DNA of 64,000 nt from Streptomyces griseoincarnatus. GTDB lineage: Bacteria; Actinomycetota; Actinomycetes; Streptomycetales; Streptomycetaceae. Made by a program: the position numbers and the translations under genes. Shown here piece after piece: positions 8,600-18,754 of this stretch (positions within the stretch are counted from its first letter, which is position 1; each line of letters starts with the position of its first letter). Location of the stretch: contig BMTH01000008.1 in NCBI GenBank assembly GCA_014649575.1, positions 62,001 through 126,000 of the forward strand, given 5' to 3'. The notes beneath the pieces were generated by a model. That model was not told the DNA's origin. It saw only the letters and a program-made list of their open reading frames with translations, and did not search any database.

Positions 8600-9798
8600 C
8601 GGTGCGCCCCGCTGTCCCCCGCCTCGTCGGTCGGGCGTGCGGTGTCGCTCAGGCGTGCGGCGAAGCGTTTCAGCTCCGTGTACTGCTCCCCCAGGGACGC
8701 CGGGCCGTCGCCGACGGGGTCCTTGAAGTAGAAGCCGAGTTCGCCCAGCGGGCCGGTGATGCCCTGCTGTCCGGCGCGGAGCAGCAGCCGGGCCAGGTCG
8801 AGGACGAGGGGCGCGGCGAGGGCGGAGTCGCAGCCCTGCCAGATCGTCTGGAGGATCATGCGGGAGCCGAGGAAGCCGTCGAAGGCGATGTGGTCCCAGG
8901 CCGTCTTCCAGTCGCCCAGCGCGGGCACGTCGTCGATGTGCACCTCGCCCTCGGGGGCGGCGCCGAGGGTGTCGGCGAGGACGCGTTCCTTGCCGGCGTT
9001 CTTGGCGGCGGCCGCTGCGGGGTCGGCGAGGGCGGCGCCGTCGCCGCCGCCGAGGAGGTTGGTGCCGGACCAGGCCCGCACGGCGAGGGCGCGCTGCTGG
9101 AACATCGGGCCCAGTACCGACCGCAGCAGGGTCTGCCCGGTCTTGCCGTCCCGGCCCGCGTACGGCACGCCCGCCTCGGCGGCGAGCTGGGCCAGCGCGG
9201 GGTGGTGCAGGCCGGTCGAGGGGGTGAAGTTGACGTAGCCGCAGCCGGCGCGGAGGGCGGCGGCCGCGTAGAGGGAGCTGGGCGGCAGGTCGCCGGCCGC
9301 GGGGGCGGGTTCGGTGGAGGCGACGTTCACGACGACGGTACCGGCGAGGTGGTGGCGGTCGGTGAAGTCGCGGATGTCGGCGGCGAAGACGTCGATCCAG
9401 TCGTCGTCGGCGCGGGCGGGGCCTGTGTCCGCGTCACGGAGGGTGGGGCCGCCGGGCCTGATCTCCCGGTCGGCGGCCAGGAGTTCGGCGTGCACGGCGG
9501 CCGGGAGGCCGTGCGGGAGGACGCCGCCCTCGGCGAGGTGCTCGGCGCGTTTGGGCAGCGGGCAGTCGACGGTGTCGTGCCCGCCGAAGACGAGCGAGGC
9601 CAGCGAGGGCAGGCCGCTCGCGGCGAAGTCGGGGGTCTCGGTGACCATACCGGTCGGCGGATGGAGCCCGGCGGCGACGGCCGCGCATCCCGCGACGGCG
9701 GTCGTGGCGACGGACCCACGGGCCCCGACGAGCCAGACGCCGTAGCGGAGGGCGGCGGGGGAAGAGGTGGTGGGGACGGAGGACGGTTCGGCGGACAT
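8596..9798 (-). CDS. Inositol-3-phosphate synthase-like NAD-dependent cyclase, first gene of the ebo operon
   Basis: 400 aa from the ATG at 9798, with a strong AGGAGG six bases upstream. The Rossmann start is VWLVGARGSVATTAVAG; later INO1-like segments are YVNFTPSTG, YAGRDGKTGQTLL and GFLGSRMILQTIWQGCDSA. The family converts glucose-6-phosphate to inositol-3-phosphate using NAD+. Described ebo clusters encode a 3-dehydroquinate-synthase-like EboD; none is seen here, and this different NAD-dependent cyclase heads the operon instead. Cytoplasmic. Confidence 0.83.
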   Translation of the reverse strand: MSAEPSSVPTTSSPAALRYGVWLVGARGSVATTAVAGCAAVAAGLHPPTGMVTETPDFAASGLPSLASLVFGGHDTVDCPLPKRAEHLAEGGVLPHGLPAAVHAELLAADREIRPGGPTLRDADTGPARADDDWIDVFAADIRDFTDRHHLAGTVVVNVASTEPAPAAGDLPPSSLYAAAALRAGCGYVNFTPSTGLHHPALAQLAAEAGVPYAGRDGKTGQTLLRSVLGPMFQQRALAVRAWSGTNLLGGGDGAALADPAAAAAKNAGKERVLADTLGAAPEGEVHIDDVPALGDWKTAWDHIAFDGFLGSRMILQTIWQGCDSALAAPLVLDLARLLLRAGQQGITGPLGELGFYFKDPVGDGPASLGEQYTELKRFAARLSDTARPTDEAGDSGAHR

Positions 9799-10386
9799 GG
9801 GCAGCCTCCTTGTCGAACGCGAACCGAATGTGACGGTGCGCCGGCGCACCGCCGGCCCTTCGGCCGGCGGTGTGCCGAACCCCGGACGGGGTGGTGTCCG
9901 GCTCGGGGACCGGACGGGAGCGCTCATCCCCGGCCCGGCAGCGGCCGGGCCCGGGAGCCGGGTGCGCCACCGGGTCGGTGACCCGGTCACACGTCCGGTC
10001 CGCGGCCCGTCGCCCTGCCGGGCAGGAGCCGTGCGATGCCCCGGGCAGGAACCCGGTGCGTGCCCGGCCTGCGGCCGGGCGGGTACACGTCCCGAGACCG
10101 GGACTGGGACCGGGACCGGGCGCTGGCCCGTACCCGGGAGCCGGGTGGTACCTCGTGCGGCTAACCCGGGCGCGTCACTGAGCCTCGCCCGGCATCGGCA
10201 CCGGGGCCAGGCCGGTGACGGGCGTGGGTCGAGCGCCCGCCGGCCCGGGGGCCGGGCGGGTGCCCGTCCCTCCCGGGTCGGATCAGGTGCCGGACTACTC
10301 GAAGGAGGTCCCGGGCCTGGCGGCCCGGGGTGAGGCGGCGGGCGGGGGTCCGGCGTCCGCCCGCCCGCCGCCGTTCTCGGGCCCTC
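9799..10386. other. 588-bp intergenic region rich in CCGG hairpins
   Basis: No credible gene. It holds the ribosome binding site of the cyclase gene (AGGAGG near 9805) and many short perfect hairpins: the palindrome GGTGCGCCGGCGCACC (9835-9850); arms 9849-9857/9862-9870; ACCGGGTC-GGT-GACCCGGT (9969-9987); GCCCGGCC-TGC-GGCCGGGC (10062-10080). The 15-mer CCCGGGAGCCGGGTG occurs at 9950 and 10133. It separates the secreted-protein gene from the ebo operon and probably contains the former's terminator and the latter's promoter. Confidence 0.7.
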
Positions 10387-13300
10387 CTAGGAGGGCAGTT
10401 CCTTCAGCTGGATGTTGCGGAAGGAGACCTTGTCGTCGGAACCGTGGTTCTGCAGACCGATGTAGCCGTCGGTCAGGCTCCGCTGCGGGTCCTTGTTGGT
10501 GAAGTCGTTGATCTTCACCCCGTTGAGGAACACCTGGAGCCGTTCGCCCTTGACCTTGATCTCGTAGGAGTTCCACTGTCCCGGCGGGCGCAGCACCTGG
10601 TCACGGGCCTTGATGTTGGCCGACTTGAAGGAGTAGATCGCGCCGGTGGTGCGATCCGCCGCGTCCGTCGCGTCGATCTGGATCTCGTAGCCCCGGTCGA
10701 CCGCCGACCACGGGTCGTCGGAGGCCGGGAAGCCCACGAAGACGCCGGAGTTGTCGTCGCCGCGCATCTTCCAGTCGAGCTTCAGCGAGTAGGACCTCAG
10801 CTCCTTGGCCTGGTACCAGAGGAGGCCCATGCCGCCCTCCGACTCCATGACCCCGCCGTCCTTGACGACGAACTTGCCGGGGCCGGCCTGCTTCCAGCCG
10901 TCCAGGGTCTGGCCGTTGAAGATCTTCCGGTAGCCCCTGTCCGGCTTGCAGTCCGCCTTCACCTGGCCGGTGGCGTACTGGAGGCCGCCGAGCAGGTGGG
11001 TGCGGAAGGCCTCGTCGGCGTACGACTCCTTGGTGTGGCCGCCACCGGTGTAGAAGGAGCGGCCGCCGCCGTAGCTCTGGCACCAGGCGATCGGGTGGTC
11101 GCCCTTCATGTTCCCGCCCTGGTAGGTGGTCTCGTCCAGGGTGGCGAGGACCTTGGCCTGCTCACGCGGGTTGGTGCGGTAGTTGTACCACTCGTCCGTG
11201 CGCTCCCAGGTGTCCTCCAGGTGCGCGGTGGCCGGGTGGTCGTGGTCCTCGACGCGCACGGTGGCCTTCTGGATGGCCGGGTGCGAGTCGAAGTACGCGC
11301 CGACGAGACCGCCGTAGAACTCCCAGTCGTACTCGGTGTCGGCGGCGGCGTGGATGCCCATGTAGCCGCCGCCGTTCTTGACGTAGTTCTCGAACGCCTT
11401 CTGCTGGTCGGCGTTGAGGACGTCACCGGTGGTGGAGAGGAAGGCGACCGCGTCGTACTTGGCGAGGTTGGCCGTGGTGAACTGTCCGGCCTCCTCGGTC
11501 GCGGTCACCGAGATCCCGGCGGGGGCTCCGAGTTCCTTCAGCGCCTTGACGCCGTCCCCGATGGAGTCGTGCCGGAAGCCGGCGGTCTTCGAGAAGACCA
11601 GGACCTTCTTGCCCTTCTTGAACGGCTCCTTCGAGAACTCGAAGTCGTCCACGTCGAACAGCGCGCCGTCACCGCCCTTGAAGACCAGGTAGATCTCGGT
11701 GGTCTTCTTCGGCAGTGCCCGCAGCGGGACGTCGACGTCCTGGAACGTCTCCCAGCCGCCGGTCGGCGGGATGTACGCCGAGCCGTGCAGCGGGCCCTCG
11801 GGGGAACCGGTGCGCAGCTCGATGTAGCCGCCGGCGCCGCCGGAGGAGGCCCGTACGGTCATCTTCCTCTGCCCGTCGAAGCGGTAGGGGCTGAAGGAGA
11901 TCCAGTCGCCGTCGTTGATGTCGCCGACCGTCTTGCCGCCGTTGGCCTGCGTCTTGTCGAAGACGTTGACGCCGGACTGCTCGGTGAAGTGCTCGGCCTG
12001 GCGGTGCAGCGGCTGGATGACGGTGCGCGCGGTGCCGGTGAGGGCCTCCTGGCCGTTGGCCCCGCCGTCGGTGTAACTGGCGCCGACCACACCGTAGATG
12101 TTGGCGTTGGGGTCGTGGCCGCCGTCGCCGGGGGGCGGGGTGAGGGTGCCCTCACAGCCCGTCTCGCTGGTGAGCTCGTGGGCGTGGGAGTCGTGGCCGA
12201 GGCTGTAGGCGACCTTGACCTTGGAGCAGTCGATCCGCTCCTCGGGGTCGGTGACGGTCACCTTGAACGGCACGGGCTCGCCGAAGGCGGCCAGGCTGCC
12301 GTTGCCCGGGACGTCGATCCGCACCTTGGGCTCGGTGTTGCCGACGACGATCCGGACGCTGGCGTTGCCGGTGTTGCCCTCGGGGTCGGTGGCGGTGAAG
12401 GTCGCCGTGTAGGTGCCGACCTTCTTGTACCTGTGGGTCGGGTTCAGCCCCTCGCCCTTGGTGCCGTCACCGAAGTCCCAGGCGTAGGTGAGGTCCGGGG
12501 AGTCGGCGTCCTCCGCGGTGGCGCTGAACGTGACCTTCAGGCCGGCCGCGCCGGACGTGCGGTCGGCGCTCACCCCGACGATCGGGGAGAAGCCGTCCTC
12601 GGCGTTCTCGATGCGGTACAGCCCGGAGAACTCGTCACCCTGGAACCAGGACAGGCCGTAGTCGAGGACGTAGAGCGCGCCGTCGGGGCCGAAGTCCATG
12701 TCCATGATCTGCGTGCCGGTCCACGGGAAGTCGTTGATCTTCGCGACCGAGCCGTCCTCGTTCTGCTCGATGCGCTTGATCCAGCGGCGCCCGAACTCGC
12801 CGGCGAAGAAGTCGCCGTCGAACTCCTCGGGGAACTTCACCGAGGACTCCAGGTCCGGGTCGTAGCGGTAGACCGGGCCCGCCATCGGGGACTCGGAGCC
12901 GCTGCCGAACTCGGGGACGGAGCCGCCGTCGTAGGGGATCCAGGCGGGCTGGGCGGGCGGCAGGTCGACCAGGCCGGTGTTGTGCCGGGAGGTGTTCTTC
13001 GGCGCGGAGCAGTCGAACGTGTCGCCGGAGGTGCCGGTGGCGAAGTCGTAGTCGACGTAGGCGTCGTTGTCGCCGGTGCAGAACGGCCAGCCGAAGTTGG
13101 CGGCCTTCGTCACCTTGGCGAACTCGACCTGTCCGGCCGGGCCGCGGGTGGGGCTGGCGGCGCCGGCGTCGGGGCCGTAGTCGCCGACGTAGACGATGCC
13201 CGTCTTCTCGTCGACGCTGATGCGGAACGGGTTGCGGAAGCCCATCGCGTAGATCTCGGGGCGGGTCTTCTCGGTGCCCGGCGGGAAGAGGTTGCCCTCC

Positions 13301-14103
13301 GGGATGTCGTACGAGCCGTCCTCGTTGACCTTGATCCGCAGGATCTTGCCGCGCAGGTCGTTGGTGTTGCCGGAGCTGCGGCGCGCGTCGAAGGCGGGGT
13401 TGCGGTTGTCGCGCTCGTCGATCGGCGTGTAGCCGTCGGAGGCGAAGGGGTTGGTGTCGTCGCCGGTGGACAGGTAGAGGTTGCCCTCGGCGTCGAAGTC
13501 GATGTCGCCGCCGACGTGGCAGCAGGTGCCGCGGGAGGCGGCGACGTCCAGGATCTTCTTCTCGCTGGACAGGTCCAGGGTGCCGTTGGAGTTCAGGGTG
13601 AACCGGGAGAGGCGGTTGACGCCGTCGAAGGTGGCGAAGTCCTCGGCGGTGCCGGTCTCCGGGGCGTCCCCGGCGGGCGTGTCGAGCGGCGGCGCGTAGT
13701 AGAGGTAGATGGCCCGGTTGTTCTCGAAGTCGGGATCCACCCCGACGCCCTGGAGGCCCTCCTCGTCGTGGCTGTAGACGTCGAGACGGCCGGCCACCTT
13801 GGTGGTGCCGCCCGCGTCGGTGAGGCGCAGGGTGCCGTCACGGGAGGTGTGCAGGACGCTGCGGTCGGGGAGGACGGCGAGCGACATGGGCTCGCCCGTC
13901 TCGGCCTCGCCCTTGGCGAGCGGCACCTGCTGGAACTGCCCGTCGGCCGCGGCCGGTTCGTCGTGCTCCGGGTGGCCGGGGTGGGCGCCGGCGACGGTGG
14001 CCGGGGTGCCCACGGCCAGCAGCAGGCCGGTGACCAGGGCGAGCGTGGTGCGGAAGACGGGGCGTTGGGCGGTGCGGGTCGATTTCAGTCTTCTTCTGTG
14101 CAC
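10387..14103 (-). CDS. Secreted multidomain glucose/sorbosone-dehydrogenase-like, PKD, CBM6, ThuA and DUF1080 protein
   Basis: 1238 aa from GTG 14103 with GGAGGG upstream. Signal peptide ~1-40 (RRR, then a Leu/Val-rich core ending AGAHPG). Order: GSDH six-bladed propeller ~60-500 (CCHVGGDIDFDAEGNLY; RNPFRISVD), PKD ~504-586 (YAWDFGDG), CBM6-like ~703-821, ThuA glutamine-amidotransferase-like fold ~831-1051 (FSKTAGFRH; GIHAAADTEYDW), and DUF1080 concanavalin-like domain ~1054-1237 (NGQTLDGWK; NSGVFVGF). DUF1080 includes 3-keto-disaccharide hydrolases and ThuA belongs to trehalose/sucrose oxidation loci, so it likely acts outside the cell on an oxidised glycoside. It shares an upstream dyad with the ROK gene. 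Confidence 0.88.
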   Translation of the reverse strand: MHRRRLKSTRTAQRPVFRTTLALVTGLLLAVGTPATVAGAHPGHPEHDEPAAADGQFQQVPLAKGEAETGEPMSLAVLPDRSVLHTSRDGTLRLTDAGGTTKVAGRLDVYSHDEEGLQGVGVDPDFENNRAIYLYYAPPLDTPAGDAPETGTAEDFATFDGVNRLSRFTLNSNGTLDLSSEKKILDVAASRGTCCHVGGDIDFDAEGNLYLSTGDDTNPFASDGYTPIDERDNRNPAFDARRSSGNTNDLRGKILRIKVNEDGSYDIPEGNLFPPGTEKTRPEIYAMGFRNPFRISVDEKTGIVYVGDYGPDAGAASPTRGPAGQVEFAKVTKAANFGWPFCTGDNDAYVDYDFATGTSGDTFDCSAPKNTSRHNTGLVDLPPAQPAWIPYDGGSVPEFGSGSESPMAGPVYRYDPDLESSVKFPEEFDGDFFAGEFGRRWIKRIEQNEDGSVAKINDFPWTGTQIMDMDFGPDGALYVLDYGLSWFQGDEFSGLYRIENAEDGFSPIVGVSADRTSGAAGLKVTFSATAEDADSPDLTYAWDFGDGTKGEGLNPTHRYKKVGTYTATFTATDPEGNTGNASVRIVVGNTEPKVRIDVPGNGSLAAFGEPVPFKVTVTDPEERIDCSKVKVAYSLGHDSHAHELTSETGCEGTLTPPPGDGGHDPNANIYGVVGASYTDGGANGQEALTGTARTVIQPLHRQAEHFTEQSGVNVFDKTQANGGKTVGDINDGDWISFSPYRFDGQRKMTVRASSGGAGGYIELRTGSPEGPLHGSAYIPPTGGWETFQDVDVPLRALPKKTTEIYLVFKGGDGALFDVDDFEFSKEPFKKGKKVLVFSKTAGFRHDSIGDGVKALKELGAPAGISVTATEEAGQFTTANLAKYDAVAFLSTTGDVLNADQQKAFENYVKNGGGYMGIHAAADTEYDWEFYGGLVGAYFDSHPAIQKATVRVEDHDHPATAHLEDTWERTDEWYNYRTNPREQAKVLATLDETTYQGGNMKGDHPIAWCQSYGGGRSFYTGGGHTKESYADEAFRTHLLGGLQYATGQVKADCKPDRGYRKIFNGQTLDGWKQAGPGKFVVKDGGVMESEGGMGLLWYQAKELRSYSLKLDWKMRGDDNSGVFVGFPASDDPWSAVDRGYEIQIDATDAADRTTGAIYSFKSANIKARDQVLRPPGQWNSYEIKVKGERLQVFLNGVKINDFTNKDPQRSLTDGYIGLQNHGSDDKVSFRNIQLKELPS

Positions 14104-14266
14104 GAAGTCCCTCCGGGAACGGGATGGGGCCGTACGGAATGCTGATCGTGCGGTGCGTGCGGGCGCCGGGGTGCGCCGTCACCCCGGAGGCGTGGGTGCC
14201 CTGAACACTCAGGGACGGTAACCGCGTTCTTCCTGGGGGAACACCCCTTGGACCGCGCCTGGTTGA

Positions 14267-14290
14267 ACTTTTTCCCTCAACAGGACAAAG
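14267..14290. promoter_or_regulatory. Putative operator dyad, copy upstream of the secreted GSDH/ThuA gene
   Basis: ACTTTTTCC-N5-CAGGACAAAG, an imperfect inverted repeat (CTTTTTCC and GGACAAAG, seven-base spacer). It lies 164 bp upstream of the GTG of the 1238-aa protein. The same 24-bp layout recurs at 22390 upstream of the ROK repressor, identical at 19 of 24 positions, differing only in the central five. This is probably an operator of that repressor. Confidence 0.6.
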
Positions 14291-14365
14291 CGGCGTGAGG
14301 GCATGCCGGACCGGGGACCGGCGACAGCGCCGGCCCCCGTCACCACCTGCGGCAGGGCTCGTCCC

Positions 14366-15364
<999 letters not shown>

Positions 15365-15379
15365 CCGTATCCGTCCTCC

Positions 15380-16588
15380 TCAGGCGGCGATCGGGGTGTA
15401 GACGGCGTTCTTCTCTGCGCTCTCCTCCACCGCCGCGAGGACGCGCTGCACCTGGAGCCCGTCCGCGAAGGACGGCTCAGGGCCGCGGCCCTCGGCGATG
15501 GCGTGCACCAGGTCGCGGGCCTGGTGCGCGAAGGTGTGCTCGTAGCCGAGCCCGTGGCCCGGCGGCCACCAGGCGTCCAGGTAAGGGTGGTCGGGCTCGG
15601 TGACGAGGATGCGGCGGAAGCCGCCGTGCGCGGCGTCCGCGGTGCCGTCGTGGTACTCGAGCTCGTTGAGCCGCTCCAGGTCGAAGGCGAGTGAACCGCG
15701 CTCGCCGTTGAGTTCGATCCGCAGGGCGTTCTTGCGGCCGGTGGCGTACCGGGTGGCCTCGAAGGACGCCAGCGCTCCGGAGGCGAACCGGCCGGTGAAC
15801 AGGGCGGCGTCGTCGACGGTGACCTGTCCGGTGCCGGCCGCGGAGACGGCGGCCAGGCCGCTGCTCGGCGCGGTGGGCAGAGGCCGCTCACGGACGAACG
15901 TCTCGGTGAGCGCGGAGACGCCCGCGAGCCGCTCCCCCGCCAGGTGCTGGGCGAGGTCGACGATGTGCGCGCCGAGGTCGCCGAGCGAGCCTGAGCCCGC
16001 CTGCTCCCGGCGCAGCCGCCAGGTGAGCGGGAACTGCGGGTCCACCAGCCAGTCCTGGAGGTAGACCACCCGCAGGTGCCGCAGGGTGCCGATGCGGCCC
16101 TCCTCCACCATCCGCCGGGCCAGCGCGGTGGCGGGCACCCGGCGGTAGTTGAAGCCGACCATGGCCGCCTGGCCGCGGTCCCGCGCCTCCTGGGCGGCGC
16201 GGGCCATCGCCTCGGCCTCCGCGACGGTGTTGGCGAGGGGCTTCTCGCACAGCACGTGCTTGCCCGCGGCCAGCGCGGCCAGCGCGATCTCCGCGTGGCT
16301 GTCGCCGGGGGTGCAGATGTCGACGAGGTCGATGTCGTCGCGCTCCACCAGGGCGCGCCAGTCGGTCTCGGCCTCCGCCCAGCCGTGCCGGTCGGCCGCC
16401 GCCCGCACGGCGTCGGCGTCCCGGCCGCAGATCACGGCCATCTCGGGGCGGAGCGGCAGGTCGAAGACGCGTCCCACGGTGCGCCAGCCCTGGGAGTGGG
16501 CGGCGCCCATGAAGGCGTATCCGACCATGCCGATGCGCAGCGGTGGCTTCCCCGTTTCCGCCCCTTCGGACGCTTGCGGCTGTGCCAT
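15380..16588 (-). CDS. Gfo/Idh/MocA family oxidoreductase
   Basis: 402 aa, ATG 16588. Rossmann start IGMVGYAFMGAAHSQGW (GxxG...G class), then DLVDICTPGDSHAEIALAAL and the family signature CEKPLANTVAEAEAM with the catalytic Lys; LGAHIVDLAQH supplies the Asp-x-x-x-His pair. NAD(P)-dependent oxidation or reduction of a sugar or cyclitol is expected. Length and domain order (N-terminal NAD domain, C-terminal alpha/beta domain) are normal. The next gene is the isomerase and the previous is the ABC binding protein, which supports a catabolic role. Confidence 0.88.
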   Translation of the reverse strand: MAQPQASEGAETGKPPLRIGMVGYAFMGAAHSQGWRTVGRVFDLPLRPEMAVICGRDADAVRAAADRHGWAEAETDWRALVERDDIDLVDICTPGDSHAEIALAALAAGKHVLCEKPLANTVAEAEAMARAAQEARDRGQAAMVGFNYRRVPATALARRMVEEGRIGTLRHLRVVYLQDWLVDPQFPLTWRLRREQAGSGSLGDLGAHIVDLAQHLAGERLAGVSALTETFVRERPLPTAPSSGLAAVSAAGTGQVTVDDAALFTGRFASGALASFEATRYATGRKNALRIELNGERGSLAFDLERLNELEYHDGTADAAHGGFRRILVTEPDHPYLDAWWPPGHGLGYEHTFAHQARDLVHAIAEGRGPEPSFADGLQVQRVLAAVEESAEKNAVYTPIAA

Positions 16589-16667
16589 TCGGAAGTCCTC
16601 CTCGTCGTCGTGGCGGGCGGGGCGGTCCCCGCCCGGTGGGCTGGTCAGGCCCGTGGAGCGGGGCTCC

Positions 16668-17717
16668 TCACCGGAAGCCGGTGGGCATGTACTGGTCGAC
16701 GTTCTCCTTGTCGACGACGGCCGAGTAGCAGGTCACCGACGAGGGGATCTCGAACTCGGCCAGGCCGCCGATGCCCTTGCCCTGGCCGAGGGCGCGGGCG
16801 AGGTCGATCGCGGAGGCGGCCATCGTCGGCGGGTACAGGACCGTGGCCTTCAGGACGCCGTTGTCGGCCTTGATGGCCTCGAACGCGGAGAGCGCGCCGG
16901 CGCCTCCGACCATCAGGAAGTCGTCGCGGCCGGCCTGCTCGATGGCGCGCAGGGCGCCGACGCCCTGGTCGTCGTCGTGGTTCCACAGCGCGTCGAACTG
17001 CGACTGGGCCTGGAGCAGCTGCGCCATCTTGGCCTGGCCGGACTCGACGGTGAACTCGGCGGCCTGGCGGGCCACCTTGCGGATGTTCGGGTAGTTCTTC
17101 AGGGCGTCGTCGAAGCCCTGGGTGCGCTGCTTGGTCAGCTCCAGGTTGTCCAGGCCGGCCAGCTCGATCACCTTGGCGTCCTGCTTGCCCTTGAGCTTCT
17201 CGCCGATGTAGTGGCCAGCGTTGAGGCCCATGCCGTAGTTGTCGCCGCCGACCCAGCAGCGGTACGCCTGCGGGGTGTTGAAGATGCGGTCCAGGTTGAC
17301 CACCGGGATGCCGGCGCGCATCGCCTTCAGTCCGACCTGGGTGAGGGCCTTGCCGTCGGCCGGCAGGATCACCAGGACGTCGACCTTCTTGTTGATGAGG
17401 GTCTCGATCTGGCCGATCTGCTGGGCGGTGTCGTTGGAGCCCTCGGTGATCTCCAGGGTGACGTCGGAGTACTTCTCGGCGCGCTGCTTGGCGTTGTCGT
17501 TGATGGCGTTGAGCCAGCCGTGGTCGGCCTGCGGTCCGGCGAAGCCGATGGTGACCTGCTTGCCGGGCTTGTCGTCGGCGGCCGGCTGGTTGTTGGCGGC
17601 GGACTCGCCGCCCCCGCTGGGCTCGTTGCTGGTGCAGCCGGTGACGAGGGCGCCGGCGGAGACGGCGGCGGCTCCGAAGAGGAGTCCTCTGCGGCTGGTG
17701 AACGTCGGCTCTGGCAT
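16668..17717 (-). CDS. Sugar ABC transporter substrate-binding lipoprotein (CUT2 type)
   Basis: 349 aa, ATG 17717. The signal carries both a twin arginine (SRRGLLFG) and a lipobox ending ALVTGC, so it is a lipoprotein probably exported by Tat. The body is a Peripla_BP_4 fold (TIGFAGPQADHGWLNAI; VDVLVILPADGKAL; IPVVNLDRIF; DALWNHDDDQG), as in ribose/xylose-binding proteins. It sits 17 bp downstream of its permease. A twin-arginine lipoprotein signal suggests folding, perhaps with ligand, before export. Confidence 0.9.
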   Translation of the reverse strand: MPEPTFTSRRGLLFGAAAVSAGALVTGCTSNEPSGGGESAANNQPAADDKPGKQVTIGFAGPQADHGWLNAINDNAKQRAEKYSDVTLEITEGSNDTAQQIGQIETLINKKVDVLVILPADGKALTQVGLKAMRAGIPVVNLDRIFNTPQAYRCWVGGDNYGMGLNAGHYIGEKLKGKQDAKVIELAGLDNLELTKQRTQGFDDALKNYPNIRKVARQAAEFTVESGQAKMAQLLQAQSQFDALWNHDDDQGVGALRAIEQAGRDDFLMVGGAGALSAFEAIKADNGVLKATVLYPPTMAASAIDLARALGQGKGIGGLAEFEIPSSVTCYSAVVDKENVDQYMPTGFR

Positions 17718-17734
17718 GGCGGTGAACCCTTCCC

Positions 17735-18754
17735 TCAGGTCGTGCTCGCGGTACGCCGCTGGACCAGCACGGCGGCGACGATGATCGCGCCCTTGGCGAT
17801 CTGCTGGACGTCGGTCTGCAGGTTGTTCAGGGCGAAGATGTTGGTGATGGTGGTGAAGATCAGTACGCCGAGGACGGAGCCGACGATGGTGCCGCGGCCC
17901 CCGGTGAGCAGGGTGCCGCCGATGATCGCGGCGGCGATGGCGTCGAGTTCGTAGAGGTTGCCGTTGGTGTTCTGGCCCGAGCCCGCCAGCACGATCAGCA
18001 GGAAGGCGGCGATGCCGCAGCACAGCCCGGACAGCAGGTACAGGTAGAGGCGCTGGCGGCGGACGTCGATGCCGGCCAGGCGGGCGGCCTCCGCGTTGCC
18101 GCCGACGGCGACGGAGCGGCGGCCGAACGTGGTGCGGTTCAGGACCAGCCAGCCGACGACGGTGACCGCGGCGAACACCAGCACCAGCGGGGGGATGCCC
18201 AGCACGTAGGCGTCGCGCTCGCCGAGGTCGAGGACGCTGTCCACGGTGACGATCTGCGTGCGTCCGTCGGTGATCTGGAGCGCCAGACCGCGGGCGGAGG
18301 CGAGCATGGCGAGGGTGGCGATGAACGGCACCATCCCGCCGTACGCGATGAGCACCCCGTTGACGAGACCGCAGCCTAGTCCGACCAGGACGGCGGTGAA
18401 GAGGATGCCGGCGAAGCCGTACTCCTGGGTGGCGACGGTGGTGGCCCACACGGAGGCGAGGGCGACGATCGCGCCGACCGACAGGTCGATGCCGCCGGAG
18501 ATGATGACGAAGGTCATGCCGACGGTGACGACGCCGATGACGGACGCCTGAGTGAGGACCAGCTGGAGGTTGCGGGTGTCCAGGAACTGGTCCGGCTTGG
18601 TGAGGCCGCCGATCAGGATCAGTACGGCGAGCACGCCGAGCAGGGACAGGGTGCGCACGTCGGCGCGGAACAACACGGCCCGCCAGGCGGGCTGTTCGCC
18701 GGCCGACGGCACCTTGGGGGCGCTGTCCCGCGGCGGGGAGACGTTCTGCGTCAT
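17735..18754 (-). CDS. Sugar ABC transporter permease (CUT2/RbsC-like)
   Basis: 339 aa, ATG 18754 overlapping the ATPase stop (ATGA). Hydrophobic throughout after residue 35, with the family hallmark MTFVIISGGIDLSVGAIVALA and the cytoplasmic coupling segment RRSVAVGGNAEAARLAGI followed by AAAIIGGTLLTGGRGTI. About eight to ten membrane segments. Forms the channel with the ATPase encoded just upstream; the order ATPase-permease-binding protein is a common CUT2 arrangement. Confidence 0.9.
   Translation of the reverse strand: MTQNVSPPRDSAPKVPSAGEQPAWRAVLFRADVRTLSLLGVLAVLILIGGLTKPDQFLDTRNLQLVLTQASVIGVVTVGMTFVIISGGIDLSVGAIVALASVWATTVATQEYGFAGILFTAVLVGLGCGLVNGVLIAYGGMVPFIATLAMLASARGLALQITDGRTQIVTVDSVLDLGERDAYVLGIPPLVLVFAAVTVVGWLVLNRTTFGRRSVAVGGNAEAARLAGIDVRRQRLYLYLLSGLCCGIAAFLLIVLAGSGQNTNGNLYELDAIAAAIIGGTLLTGGRGTIVGSVLGVLIFTTITNIFALNNLQTDVQQIAKGAIIVAAVLVQRRTASTT

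Noticed and set aside
10381..10396. CCTCCTAGGAGG palindrome at the stop of the secreted-protein gene
   Set aside because: Short, overlaps coding sequence and stop, and is explained by chance around TAG; not called as an operator.
10330..14145. 1271-aa plus-strand reading frame
   Set aside because: Exact antisense of the multidomain secreted protein, which has a signal peptide and five recognisable domains.
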